Positions 12,801 to 26,560 of a stretch of DNA of 64,000 nt are shown piece after piece. Below the pieces are notes generated by a model. It did not search any database. It was not told the origin of the DNA and saw only the letters and a program-made list of their open reading frames with translations. This stretch comes from Hippopus hippopus (taxonomy: Eukaryota > Mollusca > Bivalvia > Cardiida > Cardiidae), in the NCBI GenBank assembly GCA_946811185.2, contig OX328112.1:15915215-15979214 (forward strand), given 5' to 3'. Positions within the stretch are counted from its first letter, which is position 1. Every line of letters begins with the position of its first letter. Position numbers and translations under genes: made by a program.

Positions 12801-14190
12801 CAGATTCAATCTGAGGACTTTTCGAAATTAAAAGAGAAAAATGTGCTTAGGCGGCTTTAAAAGAAAAATTTAAGGATATGTTTTTATCATATGAAAAAAT
12901 TACAAAAATAGAAAGACTGCTATCACATAAATCAATGGGTATTCAAAATGTGTCTTAATTTCATCAATTGCAATAGCCCAGAAGCGCATGTTTATTTCAA
13001 AATAGTAGTACCGGCCTTCAAAACCCAAGTGCAGTTTGCTTCTTGACTCTCTGTCTGTCCATCTGGTTGTCTAAAACCAGTTTAAAACTACTAAACCCTG
13101 CAAAACCCACACAGTCCATTCAGTTCCCAACTGTCAAAATTCAATGTCTGAGTCAGTATGCTTGTGTAAATGTTCCTAATGTGGTGTGGAGACTGTTACC
13201 CAGTCAGACTGGGATTGGAATCTGGTTACCCAAACGCTGAGACAGCCCTGTTTCCTGAGACAGCCCTGTTTCCTGATGTGTGTTTTTGCCAGTTCAAAAA
13301 TCTGTTTTGATGAGGCATGATGATGAATATCAACTATCTGTGATTGTAAAAATATGTATTCTTGAATTATGCATTTATGTGAATGTTATTAATACATTAA
13401 ATGTGTAGTGCACTGAGTAATCCGGGCTGTAGGTTCTTGAGAAATTAACAATGTTTCTAGGCTTGTCACAATTGTAGAAATCAAGGCAAGCGTTATGATC
13501 CTTACTTAGGCATTTTAAACAATCAAGCAAAACTTTCTGATGTCTTTATCTGAATTCAACCTAAATCTATAGCAGAATATATGGTGCTTGTCAAGTTTTC
13601 TCTCACATGGTGGGAAATAGAAACTAGTTTACTTTGGCTGGTATTCATTTAAGTATTATTGATTAAAATAAGTCTGGATGTACCCATGCATTTGTTAATA
13701 AGGTAAGTTCACACTCTTAAAATTTAAACTACTGTAGCTGAAAATTTTTTACATTTTTCTTGCTCTAACGTGTATTTGTTACTGAGAGTGACCTGTTGCT
13801 GTACACTGATGAAAGTGAGACTTTTTACCTTGCTAATTTCTTCATTGTTTGTAGCTTTAGCTTTTTGCCTTATTCTTGATTAACTTGTGTGTCAACTTAC
13901 TCAAAGTAGTCTTCTATGATTATGATGTACCATTATAACTAGTCTTCTGCAGAAGTAGAAAAAAGCTGCATACCACCCATGTACTGACCTACTGAAAATT
14001 TATACAGTTATCTAATTTTGGTTTGACAGTCAAAAATAATATTGATTTTTCAAATTGACCTTGACAAGCAAAAAATATAAAAACTTGATGACTGTCTGAG
14101 GGTAACATGCCAAGCCCACCATGGGAAGTTTGTAAACTGCACTAGGACAAAAAGTAACCAATCACTAAATGTAAATCATTCTTATTTTAG
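12801..14190. other. no gene seen
   Basis: A 17-bp direct repeat GAGACAGCCCTGTTTCC is at about 13238-13275. 12138-12689 is likewise without recognisable content. Confidence 0.45.
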
Positions 14191-14850
14191 ATCCCTTTGT
14201 TTTCAAATTTGCATGAGGATAGGAGTATTCTCTATGAACAAGTACAGGTAGAACCATAAGTTATTACCTCCAAGTATGACCTTGACCTTATTTTGGAATG
14301 CCACATATACACATAAAGGAGAACTTATGTGCAAATTTATTCTAAAATTCATCCATGTGTAGAAGTCTTGGCTCAAACAAGATTTGCTTATAATATTTTT
14401 ATTGTTTGACATTAAAATATGACCTTAACCTTGGACCCATATGATCAAATCCTCTAAATGGCACATCTACTCATGAGAACAAATGTATCAAATTATTTTG
14501 AAATCTATCTAGAATGTAGAATTTGTGGCTTGTAAATGCTCTATAAATGAAAATTTATCAAATGACCTTCCAGTATGTCCTTGACCTTGAAAATACAGAA
14601 GCGAACAATTCTGAGAAACGTCATCTACTCATTAAGTAGAAAAGTTTTCAAAAATTGACCATCAAGTGTAAATTTGCAACTGGACCCGCCTAAGTAAATT
14701 TTTGGAATGACACACCTACTCATAAAGGAGAACTATTGTGCAAATTTATTTTGAAATCCATCCATTTGAAAAGAAACATGACTCTAGCAAGGTTCATTTA
14801 TGATAATATTTTTGTTTGATGTTAAAATAAGACCAATCCATTGATTTAAT
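14190..14850. repeat. degenerate ~150-bp tandem repeat with TGACCTTGACCTT blocks
   Basis: Blocks CATAAAGGAGAACT or variants near 14312, 14470, 14628 and 14712, with TGACCTTGACC blocks between them. Confidence 0.65.
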
Positions 14851-15473
14851 TATGTATAAGTTGTAGCGGGGCAACATAGTGATAACTTTGTTTCTCCCAC
14901 CTCTTACGGGCTTGACAAAAAATCATGTAAAGAGTTTGTTATTGTTGTTGGTTTTCAAGAATTTAGGCTGCTAAATCTGAATGGCAAGAAATTTGCCTAA
15001 GATATTGTAATATAATGAGTATTTGACATGTTTTGAGAAGTTGACAAAAAGTTAAAGGTTTTCACTTGCTGGAACTCAAAAATATTCCAAAAGCTGATTT
15101 CCATGAAATAAGACATTGAAATTAGACAAAAGTAACACATTCAGACCAAGGCTTGAAGCAAATGAACCTTTTAAAAAGCACCATGTCTTAGATTATGCCC
15201 AATATCTGCTCGATATTGATCCCCCCTTAAAGTCTAAAATATTTTCATGGAAAACATCTTTGAGATGTTTTTAAACCAAAAGGGATTACTTTCAGAATTT
15301 TATAAATGACACACACACAAAAAAAATCTTTTAACCTCATATTACATATTATTAAATATACAATACAACCTAGGTGTACTGAAATTATATATAGTTTTCA
15401 ATTACAACAATTTAGGCATGCCTCAAAAAATTTACTTTCAAACACAAAAAAAGGTAAATGGTAATTTTGTGAT
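14851..15473. other. no gene seen
   Basis: AT-rich unique-looking sequence. Confidence 0.4.
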
Positions 15474-15693
15474 TTAACTCTTTACTAAACAATTCTAAGA
15501 TTTAACAACCTTTATAATAATTGAAGTTTTTGAAAACATTGTGGTAAAAGGAAGAAATGCTGATAACCAGCATTTTTTCCCTTTTTCCACATTGATTTCT
15601 ACCTGTTCAAAGATCACATCTATACATGTAACTTATTGACAGAATATGCTTTCAATTTGTACCAGTCCAAATTCTGCCATTTGGAACAGAGTC
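15474..15693 (+). mobile_element. MITE family A copy
   Basis: Starts TTAACTCTTTACTAAAC; hairpin at 15530-15598; decayed right end. Confidence 0.8.
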
Positions 15694-15702
15694 AAAGATC
15701 TT

Positions 15703-15930
15703 TTAACCCTTTTCCACACAGTCCCAACTTTTAACAACCTTGGGGAAGAATCCTTTCAATAACATTGATGGAAAAGAAGAAAATACTGGTTACAGGCATT
15801 TTCTCCTTTTCCTACAATGTTTTCTACATATCTTAGAGTCGGTTTTCATCAACTGAGCCACATTTAAGTTGTCCTCTGCAACAGCTTTGAATTCTGACAA
15901 TTGTAAAATTCTGTTGTTTGGTAAAGAGTT
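15703..15930 (+). mobile_element. MITE family A copy
   Basis: Starts TTAACCCTTTTCCACAC and ends GTTTGGTAAAGAGTT; lies 10 bp after the previous copy in the same orientation. Confidence 0.85.
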
Positions 15931-17596
15931 CACATACAAAATTTCATTAACAACTTCAAATAACTTGAAATAACTGGCATGGAAAGAAATATCAATGCAT
16001 CGAAAATTTTACATGCAAATTATGTGTATGCCCAAGAATTCTTATTACTTATTGGATAAAAACCCTTAAAGTGCTAGATGAACACATTTTTGTCAAAAAA
16101 AGGCAGAATTTGGTCAGCATCACTATAAATTGGGCAGTGTATATGCAAGAACAGCAATCCAGCTGACCTCAATCTACACTGGCCTAAAAAAATATAGTTG
16201 TGATAGACAGGCACTTTAGGGGTTTAGATTCCTAACTGCATAAACCTTGAAGTGAACACAGAAATATACAGAAAGATACCTAACATCACTGCCTGATCTC
16301 ATTTGTTTTTGAGTTGACAATAAAGAACACTCAACTTCTCAATCAGCTCTGGAATCAAATATTAACTTAAAATTGATTCCAAAGCTGTTTGATTTTTCAG
16401 GGCCAAATAATTCTGGTGGTATAACAGTCTGATCTTGATCTATGACAGCTGTCAGTATTTCTAATATGGCTTCTGGCAGTGAAAGGATGAAACAAATCCA
16501 CTGATGTAATTTTTCAAAATGGCCTTTTTTGAATTTGGTATTGTAATTGTTTTTTTTTTTAGATTCTCGGCTTTTGAAAAGCTGACTTTGCAAACAAAAC
16601 ACCACTGCCCCTGAATAAATCGACAACTTTTCAAGCTTGTCTTAATCTGTCATTGGCTGACAGCATCAGCTCCTTATTTGTAGACAGCTTTGCATATGTC
16701 TTACCTGCTATTGACCTGGACTCAAACCAGTACTATGCTAGTTGACGCTGAACCTGTTTATAACCTTGTATTTGTGAGAAGATGGAAGTTTTTTTATCCA
16801 TATACAAATATTTCCTGGACCCAAACCAGTAATTTTCAGACAATGAATTATTCATTATGAGAGACGTATGTCTACAAGGAGCTGGTGTTTCTTTACCCAG
16901 TGAAGATGAATTTCCTGTCATTATCTGCCCCTGAATAGATCAGCAACCTTTCTAGCTTGCCTTGACCCGTCATTAGTGACAGTTTACTTGTTGTTCATGT
17001 TATTGTAAGCTCATATATAAAAGAATAAAACAATATGAAACAATAAAAGAATTTGATTGCAAGACTTAAGTTTTTCCTGGATCCCACCCAGTAGTCAACT
17101 GTGCTCTGTATCTTTCTATAATTCCTGGATGCTAACCAGTGCAAGGAAATCACCCATCTAACAAAGACAACTTTTCAGTGCCATGAATTTTACAATCTTT
17201 TTTTATTTCTATACCACAATTTCATCTCGATCAAAATTTTGCCAAAATATTAAAATTGTATTACTTTACCAAGCCATTTTCAGAATTTACATCATCAGAT
17301 CGAACTTCATTCAATGATTGGTTTTATACAAGAAGAAAATCAATTAAGTGTTCTATAACATAAGTCAGTCTCATATTGAGGTTTTTTTTGCTTATTTACT
17401 TTTGGATTTAACATCCTTAACATCAAACCTTGCAAAAGATACTGAAGTTACAACTCTTTTTTTTATCTGGATTTAATAACCTTAACATTATTCATTGCAT
17501 GAGACTTGAATGCTAAGCTATTTTTGGATTTAAGATCCTTAACATTCATCATTGCATGAGGCAGATTATTTCTAATATACATATATTGGAAGATCC
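15931..17596. repeat. weak local duplications, no gene seen
   Basis: CTGCCCCTGAATA...TTGCCTTGACCCGTCATT-type blocks at 16605-16665 and 16925-16985. TTCCTGGA(N)CAAACCAGT blocks recur at 16713, 16810, 17070 and 17122. A ~65-bp triple repeat (GGATTTAA-ATCCTTAACATT) lies at 17400-17565. Confidence 0.55.
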
Positions 17597-17825
17597 TTAA
17601 CTCTCTACCAGACGACAAAATTTTAGCCTTGTCCAAATTGAAAGCATTTGCAGACAACAATTTCAATGTGGCTCAAATGCTGCAATTTTTATTTGTTAGA
17701 GTAGAAAACATTGCGGGAAAAGGAGAAAATGCTGGTTACCAGCATTTTCTCCTTTTCCAACAATGTTTTCAAAAGGCTTCTTTTCCAGGGTCATTAAAAA
17801 TCAGCATCGTGTGGTAAAGGGTTAA
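17597..17825 (-). mobile_element. MITE family A copy
   Basis: TTAA to TTAA, 229 bp. The hairpin at 17705-17772 is close to perfect. Confidence 0.92.
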
Positions 17826-17872
17826 CATAGATTACATATTCACTGAGTCACAAGCAACATGTACAAAAAAAA

Positions 17873-18108
17873 ATAACCCTTTACCAAACAATTCTCTGTT
17901 AAATCCACCAAGCTGGGGATAGTTGTTGAAAACAATGTGGAAAAAGTAGAAAATGGTAGTTACCAGAATTTCCTCCCTTTTTCACATTGTTTTCTACCAT
18001 TTCAAAGACAGAAATAATATTCTAGACTGTAGATCTACTGAATCTGTTGTTTGGAAATGCTTTGAAGTAAGTCTAGTCTAAAATTTTCTTGTTTGGGAAA
18101 GAGTGTAA
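17873..18108 (+). mobile_element. MITE family A copy
   Basis: TAACCCTTTACCAAAC left end; decayed hairpin (TGGTAGTTACCAG); right end GGGAAAGAGTGTAA. Confidence 0.75.
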
Positions 18109-18279
18109 GAAATAATTCAATCAATGACAGACATTAGAGATGATATAAAAATGTAAACACTTTCCATTCTTATAGAAAAAAAATTGTGTTTTTTTCTTAC
18201 AATTCTTGTTGTAATAATGGAACAGAAAAGCAAATTGAAGTAAAACAAAAAATTCATTTTCATTTGTGATAATTTGGGT

Positions 18280-18503
18280 TTAACCCTGTATCAAATGATC
18301 TTTTTAAAACAACCTTTAAAAAGAAGGCTTTAAAAATAATGTTGGAGGAGGAGAAAATGCTGGGAATCAGCATTTTCTCCTCCTTCCATGATGCTTTTTT
18401 ACTTGTTTGGAGACAAATATAACTTGAGCTAAAATTAATTTATTGCCTCCACAGTCTTTTTATTTGGACAAGTCTAAAATTTTAACATTTGGCAAAGGGA
18501 TAA
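18280..18503 (+). mobile_element. MITE family A copy
   Basis: Starts TTAACCCTGTATCAAA; hairpin at 18343-18397; ends GGCAAAGGGATAA. Confidence 0.78.
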
Positions 18504-19560
18504 GGTCCTTAAAATCACATACTTTACGCGGATAATTTCTTTAATGGCTGTAATAAATCCCTTTGGTTTACTTACCCTCAAACATGTTTTAAGTAAATGT
18601 GTGTCTGATAGACACACATCATGTTTAGATACTTCATGTATCATACCTATCAATTTGAAAGACATGGTGCTGGTTTAAACGATTCATCTTTTGTTAAAAT
18701 TTTGTTTCTTCATTTTGTATCTCTCAACTAATGGAATACTTTGAACAAGACAACAAACCTCAAACTTAAGAAACTTTTACATGGTACCTCTTGTAGATTC
18801 CCCCCCATAAACCCTGAAGCTCAAGAGCCAATGATTCCTGAGCCGAAAGAGTCAAAACCAATTTTGAATTAGTGTCAAAACCATAATTTTAAGAGTAAAA
18901 CCTTAAGGAAACCCTTCCATACAAGTTCATGACATTTGAAAATCCCTGTCACTTGTATAAAAATTTCACAAAAAATTGGGTAAAAACATTTTATTCATGT
19001 TGAGTACAATAATTTTGTAGTTCATATTTACATGCATTCGATATCATTTAGTCCCCAGCTCTTACATCCTGCAAGTTTTTATCAGTACAAGAAATCTTAT
19101 TTATCAAATTATTTCAAGCAGAAATATTAAATTATCCACTAGTTGCCCCATTTACTTATATTGGTATAATTCAAAACATTTTTACAGTAATTTACTAATG
19201 ATAGAATAGATCTGCATCTATATGTGATCGATAAAAAGTCAACAAAATTCTGTACCAATAATCTTATACAAGACAGTTTGTCAAGCATTACAGACTGTTA
19301 ATGTATGTTTCACCAATTTTGCAGTCTATAGTTTAAATAACTTGGGAGTAGATAAAGAATGTAAGGGGACATAATGTACTTGATATGTATATTTTTGTAT
19401 TATTGTATGTTAGACCAGAGGCCTTTATTTACAATAAAAGTGTTGTAGTATGTTGTATTTTTTTTTTGTATTTATTGTTGATTATTCTAAGTTTTCCACA
19501 GTGGTATGTGCTTTTGATTTCTATTCACCTATTAGGTATTGCTGAATTTTTAAAAAAAAA
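18504..19560. other. no gene seen
   Basis: AT-rich; AATAAA at about 19433-19438 is isolated from any recognised exon. Confidence 0.4.
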
Positions 19561-19574
19561 ATGAAGTATAAACA

Positions 19575-20690
19575 AGAGGGCCATGATAGCCCCAGGTTTC
19601 CTGAGCCTTTTTGACCTTACAAGACCCATTTCAAATCTCTCTCTCAAGATATCAAGATAAGCATTTAAACAACTTTCATGACTACCAGACTGAAAATGAG
19701 GCGTCTAGAGTGTACACAAGCTTTTCTAATATTTGTCTCTGTGACCTACTGTTTTGCCAAACTCGGCCCATTCTTAAACTCCATGTAGATATCATTAAGA
19801 TACACATTCTGACCAACTCACATTAGTTTTGGACTAAAAAGGTGACCCCAAGAGTGTACACAAGGTTTTTCGGAGATTTGTCACAGTGACCTACTTTTGG
19901 ACCTGATGTGGCTTATTTCCAAATCTGTCTAAGATATCACCGAGACAAACATTCTGATCAATTCTTATGAGTACTGTACTGAAAATGCAACCTTTAGTGT
20001 GTCTACTTTGTGAACAAACACATCCTAATTATCATCTAAACAAACATTCCAACCAATTTTCATGAGTTTTTGACTGAAAATGTGGCCTCCAGAATGTACA
20101 CAATGTTTTTCAATGATATGGCCTGGCAACCTAGTTTTTGACCAAACATGTGTTTTGCCCATTCTCAAACTCGTTCAAGATTTTATCAAGTCAATCATTC
20201 TGACTAATTTTATGAGTTTTGGGCTGAAAGTATGACCTCTAGAACGTACACAAGGCTTTTCGAAGATGTGACAAGGTGACCTACTTGTTGACCCTATGTG
20301 ACCCATTTTATGATTCATAAATGATGTTTTCAAGACAAACATTCTGACTAACTTCCATGAGAATTGTACAGAAAACATGACCTCTAGAGTGAACACAATG
20401 ATTTTTTTAAGATTTGACCTGGTGACCTAGTTTTTTACTGACAAAACCTATTTTCAAAGTGGTCTGAGATAATATCAGGCCCAACATTTTGACTAACTTT
20501 CATTAGTATTGAACTGAAAATGTGGCCTCTGGAGTATACACAAGGTTTTTCCAAAATTTGACCTGGTGAATTATATTTTTTGACCCAATACTTTCAAAGA
20601 TACCATCAAGACGAACATCCAACTGAAGTTCATGAGTATTGGACTAAAATGTAGCCCATAGTGTGTACACAAAGTAAAAATTGATGATGA
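19575..20690. repeat. degenerate ~140-170-bp tandem repeat
   Basis: About seven units with GAC(A)AACATTCTGACCAA, TTCATGAGTATTGGACTG, GTGTACACAAGG and TGACCTA blocks in fixed order. Units have drifted heavily and carry indels. Confidence 0.8.
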
Positions 20691-21419
20691 TGCAGAACAG
20701 ATGACACATGACGACCAACCATGGTTGATGCAACACGATCACCAGAGCTCAACTAGAGCACTGTGTGCTCAGGTAGTGCTCATAGCTTCTATGATATTGT
20801 GCCATTTTTTTTTACTTATGCAAACTTGAAACAATGTACTAGGAATCGCTCTATCTTTTTTTGTCTTTTGCAACCGATTTTCAAAGACATTGAATTTACA
20901 CTTTTGCAGTTCATGAGTGATAAAGACGGATACTATTGACTTTATAGAGCTCTACATGCCATGATGATGCAATGTGCTTTTGTACCCTTACTTTACTTTA
21001 AACATTCATGGTTGATACTGTGTTAGGGAAGCCTGTCACAATCTGAGGGCAGAGCACAACCTTGTCAAATTGCTGCTAGAAATTGGTAATTTGATGCAAA
21101 ATGTCAGAGTTTCCTATGCTGGAACAGTATATATTGGCATACTCATTTAGTATCTACTGAAAATCAGTTAACCATCAATTATCAATGTTTTAAAGATGAA
21201 AATCTCAAATATAAACCTCATTTTCTCCTGATATACATTTTACACAATATCAGGAATTCAAGGTATCTATTTAGTTTGTATAATTCTTCAGCATTAGAGT
21301 TGACCTATAACTACCCTATGTAAAGTGACTCTTACCTCAACTATGTCCACTTCTCATCAAATCGTGCATCTACAAAGATAAGTAAAAATTAATCCTGGTG
21401 ATTCCTTCTATCAAATTTC

Positions 21420-22621
21420 AACAAGAGCACAGCATGCTGGTGCCAACACTTGGCTGCAAGTGCTTGACTTTCAGTGAAAAATTTAAGTCGAAAAAGGGGC
21501 ATAACTGTGTAAAAATACTGTGAAGATTATCTGCTCCTGTTGTATGAGTTACCCTTTAGATAGTTTACAACTTGTCCATGTTTAAAATAAGTATCTCAAT
21601 AATAACAGAGATATTACAAAATGTCAAAATGACTCGGATGACTGCGCTGCACTATGGCAGAAATGTTGCGATTTCTTGGTGCCACATTGGTTTGTTTAAT
21701 GGAGGCAACATTTGCCAAACCGAGTTATTTTTCGTGCATTATAACACAGCACATAGACTTGACGCTGTCGTTATTTCCCTATCATTCAATATTACGTCAC
21801 CTTATTGCAAGAACTCAATATCTGCAAATTTGTAATTTTTCAGGAGAAGCAAAAAACTGTTTTAATATTTCTGTATCAACTGGATCTCTCCCATTTTTCC
21901 CTCTTGTTTGACTAAAACAGTAACAGATTCATAGAAGACAAATTCATTTGGAATACTCTTTTTATAAATGAGATATTTGATAAAGACTCGCTTATAACAT
22001 TTTGCCACTGAAATTTTCTTAGTGCAAGAAATCCATAAGTGTTCGTATCATTTTTTGATGTCAAAAAACGTTTGTACAAAAACTGAATAATTGCCATTCA
22101 CATATTACTTTACTAGAGAATTACAGAATTACCTTGAAATTTTCATTGCAAGAAAAGTTGTTCTACATTTATAAAAGAAAAAGCAAAAAAGAATGACAAA
22201 GAGATAAAATTATTTAATTCTTCACTGTATTAGAAATGTCATGTAAAGATTTGGACATTTTATAACATCTCTGTTATTAATGAAGATATTTACTTCAAAC
22301 TTAGATAAACTGTTAACTATCAAAAGGGAAGCCCATACAATTGGGGCAAGCAACCATCAAAGTATTTCTGGCACAATTATGCCCCTTTTTTGACTTGAAA
22401 TTTTCAAAAACGTTGACATTTCACAACATCTGATTTACTAGAGGTATTTAATTCAAACTTGGACAAGTTGTTAACTATCAAATGGAGAACTCATAAAACA
22501 AGAGCAGATAACCATCAAAGTATGTTTGAAACAGTTATGCCCCTTTTTCATTTTACAATTTTCGATGAAAATCAAACAACTGCAGCTATGTGTTGGCATC
22601 TACACGGTGGTGCTCTTGTTT
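21420..22621. mobile_element. 1.2-kb inverted-end repeat element
   Basis: Begins ACAAGAGCACAGCATGCTGG and ends with the inverse of ACAAGAGCACCACCG; inner TGCCAACA blocks are also inverted. The right half has two tandem copies of a ~170-bp unit (about 22210-22400 and 22400-22570), each with ACTATCAAA and TTATGCCCC. The left half has one inverted copy. Short ORFs inside look incidental. Confidence 0.55.
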
Positions 22622-22842
22622 AAGAAATATGTTTGACTGTGGAAACAAATTAACAATTATAATGGCACAAAACACCAAGGTACATAAAACAACTCAATAA
22701 CTGAACAAACCTTTTACGTGATCAAGCACTAGTATTGAAGCAGATCTATATTTTGCCAACAGATCAAGTTGGATTCATTTCATATGTATGGATAGTGTCT
22801 GCCTATTTTAACACAATCTCATGATGAATATGATGCATTCAT

Positions 22843-23795
22843 CAGGGTTCATACAGGCAAGGCCAAGTAAAATTCAAGGACGTTTCAAGGACTTTTCAAG
22901 GACAAATCTTTACGTTTTCAAGGACTAATTTCTGAATAATATCTACACATATTCGTGAAGTCAGTACACCATTTTTGGATACAAAGTTAGCAATAATAGG
23001 AGCACTAGATGATGCAACAGGCCCAGCAACGGTAGCTATTGGGGGTGGGGGTACTATCAGGTTGTCACCTGGGGCGGAAGATGTGGTCGCAGTTTGTGTT
23101 TTATTAACCTTGGTTTCCTCTTTAACAAAGACATTTGTGAAAATCCCAGACATAGACTTCTGTAGTTTTTTACGCCCCTCTCCCTTCGCATGTGACCGCA
23201 AGGCACTTTCACCCATCCGTGCCACATCGATATCTTTCCTACATGCTAGTCAGTGCACCTGATATGTTCGTTTCCTTTACCCACGGATACCCTTTCAGCC
23301 TGTCTCTGCTATTGATACACTTTCCCATTACGATAAAGAAAAAAGTTTGAAAGTTGAATTCAGGCTCCTTAGAATCATTTCAACGCCATTTTGGTTTTAC
23401 TTAGTCTGGATATTGGAATTGACTTTTTTCACAGATAAAAATGATGCAATCGAACGTAAACCAGTCAGCAAGGGAGGCAACCCAAACATACAGGTACGAA
23501 CATTAAGACCATGTATGTTCGAACTTTGTTTTCGCCCCCAGCACATTCGCCCATTTTTATTGTGGCGCTCTCGGACTTCTGTCATTGCTTAAAACATGCC
23601 GATTTCCTTCTAGAAAGTCCGCTATTGACTTTTAGGCCGATTTCAAATGTCTTGAATACAAGAAAAAGTGAAATTCAAGTACTTTTCAAGGTGTATGGCC
23701 AGTTTTCAAGCACTTTTCAATGCAAATTTTGTTTTCAAGGACTTTTCAAGACTGCCCTTCATTTTCAAGTACTTTTCAAGCCTGTGCGAACCCTG
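22843..23795 (-). mobile_element. hAT-like element with decayed BED-finger region
   Basis: Terminal inverted repeats CAGGGTTCATACAGGC and GCCTGTGCGAACCCTG, with TTCAT directly abutting each end. Both ends carry repeats of TTCAAGGACTTTTCAAG (22870-22930 and 23665-23785). Inside, the minus strand encodes LACRKDIDVARMGESALRSH followed by a Ser/Pro-rich linker (open at 22896-23225). This is the pattern of a degenerate BED-type zinc finger as found at the N-terminus of hAT transposases. An in-frame stop precedes the finger and no catalytic domain is present. A clean 8-bp duplication was not found. Confidence 0.68.
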
Positions 23796-26500
23796 TTCAT
23801 GCATTTTTTGTCTCTGAGTGTGAGTAAATACTTAGTAATAAGGAAAGAATAGAATTCATAGTTAAATAGCAAAATTCATGTTTATGAAATAAACAACAGG
23901 TTCATGGTATTGGCTGATGGTCAGAGAGGCATTTCAGATCCTCAAACTTGGACTTTGATATTATTTTTGGGACAGTCCTATTTCTAAATAGGTTTTATAC
24001 TAAGGTAACTTCTAACACAGTACATATCACCTGGCTGTGTGTTAAAATATACTGGATAATCATATTGCATAACAGCTGTCACAACTCTGGCTTTTACAAG
24101 ATTTAGTTTTGATTTTTAGTTTGATAACCTTCAGAATAAATGTCTCTTACTATGTTGCATTAATTTGGTCAGGAAAAAACAGGTTCACATGCTTTCTAAT
24201 TGTATGAGACTTAAGTTGACAGACAAAAAGGAATGAAAACATTTATGCCACTGAAATTGGACTCTTTCCCACAGTGTTTTAGAACAGCAGATTCTGTCTA
24301 TATTCTATGGCAACCTAAGGGCTTTAGTTCATGGCAAATATATATGCAATATATACAAAGACTTGTTTCAGATAACACACCATTAACCTTATTTTAAACT
24401 CACCTGAATCTCCTCCTCAAGATACGCAAAACTTTATTCTGATCTTAACTGCTGACCAGAAATTGCACCTACATTGCACTTAGTATGATATATGCTTAAT
24501 AGTACATGCAGATGACACTTACTGATGTCAGTAATGTTGTAATAAAAGCAAATATAAATTTCTTGCACCAAATATTGTTATAAATGACAAATCATTTGCT
24601 GCAAAAACTGAACATGTGCACTTCTGTACTTTTTGCGCCGAAAAAAGTATTTATTGCAGTTATCATGTTTTGCACCTTTTTTAAAAAAAGAGACATTTCT
24701 TGCGGGAAATTGACTCTGAAATTTTTTTCAGGATGTGCATCACAGTTAAGAGCCTTTTAATGCAAAAATGTGAATTATTGAAAAATTGCACTTATTGAGT
24801 TCTTGCATAAGGGTGACGAAATTTAAATCCTTTGACATGTTGTATAATTATTTGTCTTTTATAAAACCTTATGGATGACAAAAGAAGTTTTTAATTTAAC
24901 GCTGTGGAACATAATCTTACTCGGTTGCAGTAAACCTATTTGAAAAAAAAAAAAAAAACAAGCACGCTGTATCCAAGTAAATCATATCAAGAACCGGAAA
25001 AAATTACAAAAAGTTTGTTAAAAGGGCTGCAGATGATAAAGGCCAGCGCAGCCTTTTTACTTTCATCGTAAAACGTTTAAATTCTTTGCCGATCGATCTG
25101 CAGGTAATCAATTCTCTGCATACTCAGTCTCAATCTGAAGTACCGGTTCTGTCGGACATCGCCGATCTCCCGTTGTCTTAAGACTAGACAATTATATTAT
25201 CACTGCACATGCTGCAAACTCTACATCTCCAGACATAATATCAAAGCCTAGCCCTGTAACTTCCACAAATAATGATTCCCTTATATCATATGATGGCCGG
25301 AAAGCCGTTCTGCTGAAGTATTAACTCCGGCATCCATGGATGTACCACTTAGTGTTAAAAAAGTGCTATAAGCCTATATATGTGCTAATACTGTGAGAGA
25401 TTTGGCCATGGTTTTAGCAGTTATAGTGTAACTGTTAAATTTGTTTCAATTATTAAATTGTTGCAACTTTCTATTTAAGTATGTACACTGCCATAAATTT
25501 GTTTATTGATGTACCTTGGAAGTTGGTCTGCTTTTTCCCAATTTGGCAAAAATCGTGCATGAATTTCCCAAAGTGAAAGGCTAGGGCCCCTTCCCAATTT
25601 TTGGAAAAAAAGCCCTGCATACATTACACACTTGAATCATTGTCCAATTTTAGCTTCGGCTAATGTCATCTGCATGCAGATCTTTGTGAACGATTTTCAA
25701 CTCTTTATGCAGCTAATAGATTTATCTTGGCTTTAAAGAATACTGAAAATACCTGAAATAAACATGATTTTGTTGGTTTTAATTGGTAACACATAGCAAG
25801 TGACATAGATCTAAGATGCACTTTCTGTGCAGTCTGATCTTGATCCATGTTATATGCAAAAGCTCTCATATTTTGACTAAGCACTGTTTAAGGGTCAAAC
25901 CAGACATTTACCGTTAACACAATTATCTTACCGTCCCATTATACATGTACCCGATGATATAAATATTCATTCTTTAATTATTCTTTGCTTAGAGATCAAT
26001 TTCAGGTCCATTTGTTCCAGTAATACCAACGTTTTCTCCTTTTCTCAGTGTTTTCTATCATTTCACAGACACAGGGTTTTCCATGACGCACAAATCCTGC
26101 GTCATAGACGCGATTTTAATTCAAATGACCCCCAAAATAAATGACAGTGCGTCATCGGTGACGCAACTTTCCAAAATCTAAATCATGCACGAAATTGAAT
26201 AAAGCGTCATAAACCCAAGTCTGTTCTTGCTTCAATGTCAGACGAACACCGTTCTTTTTTTAACTACAGGGTTTATTTTAGATGAAAGTGGTTTTCCGGT
26301 AATTTATTTATAGAATAAGACTGGTTTACGCATTATTGCCGTAAAGTATATTGGACATGTGTCGTAAATATGGGCCCAGTCAAAGTCTTGGTTGGGTTCT
26401 CTGTATTTCATAGCATATTTTATACGACTTACGGTATATAAAAGTACACATTACCAGTCTGTGCTGTTCGCGGAAAATAATGTCACGACGAAGAAAACTG
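23796..26500. other. no gene seen; scattered transposon scraps
   Basis: A (GT)CAAGTACTTTTCAAG scrap belongs to the element to its left. AAAAAAAGCCCTG near 25607-25618 could be an orphan hAT end. A GCGTCAT-rich stretch lies at 26078-26215. A short frame at about 25040-25180 (DLQVINSLHTQSQSE) may be a decayed coding relic. Confidence 0.4.
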
Positions 26501-26504
26501 TAGC

Positions 26505-26560
26505 ATTCTGTAAAATTTCTCAGGGTCGTTAAAAATTGGGATTGTGTGGTAAAGAGTTAA
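26505..26560 (-). mobile_element. MITE family A terminal fragment
   Basis: TCTCAGGGTCGTTAAAAATT to GTGTGGTAAAGAGTTAA; abuts a family B element at TTAA. A separate internal family A scrap lies at 26028-26072. Confidence 0.75.

Noticed and set aside
22896..23262. Independent host gene on either strand of the 22.9-23.3 kb region
   Set aside because: It lies wholly inside a pair of CAGGGTTC inverted ends and matches a transposon finger domain with an in-frame stop.
25040..25320. Possible coding relic (KRLNSLPIDLQVINSLHTQS)
   Set aside because: Several stops within about 100 codons and no confident family; mentioned only as a scrap.
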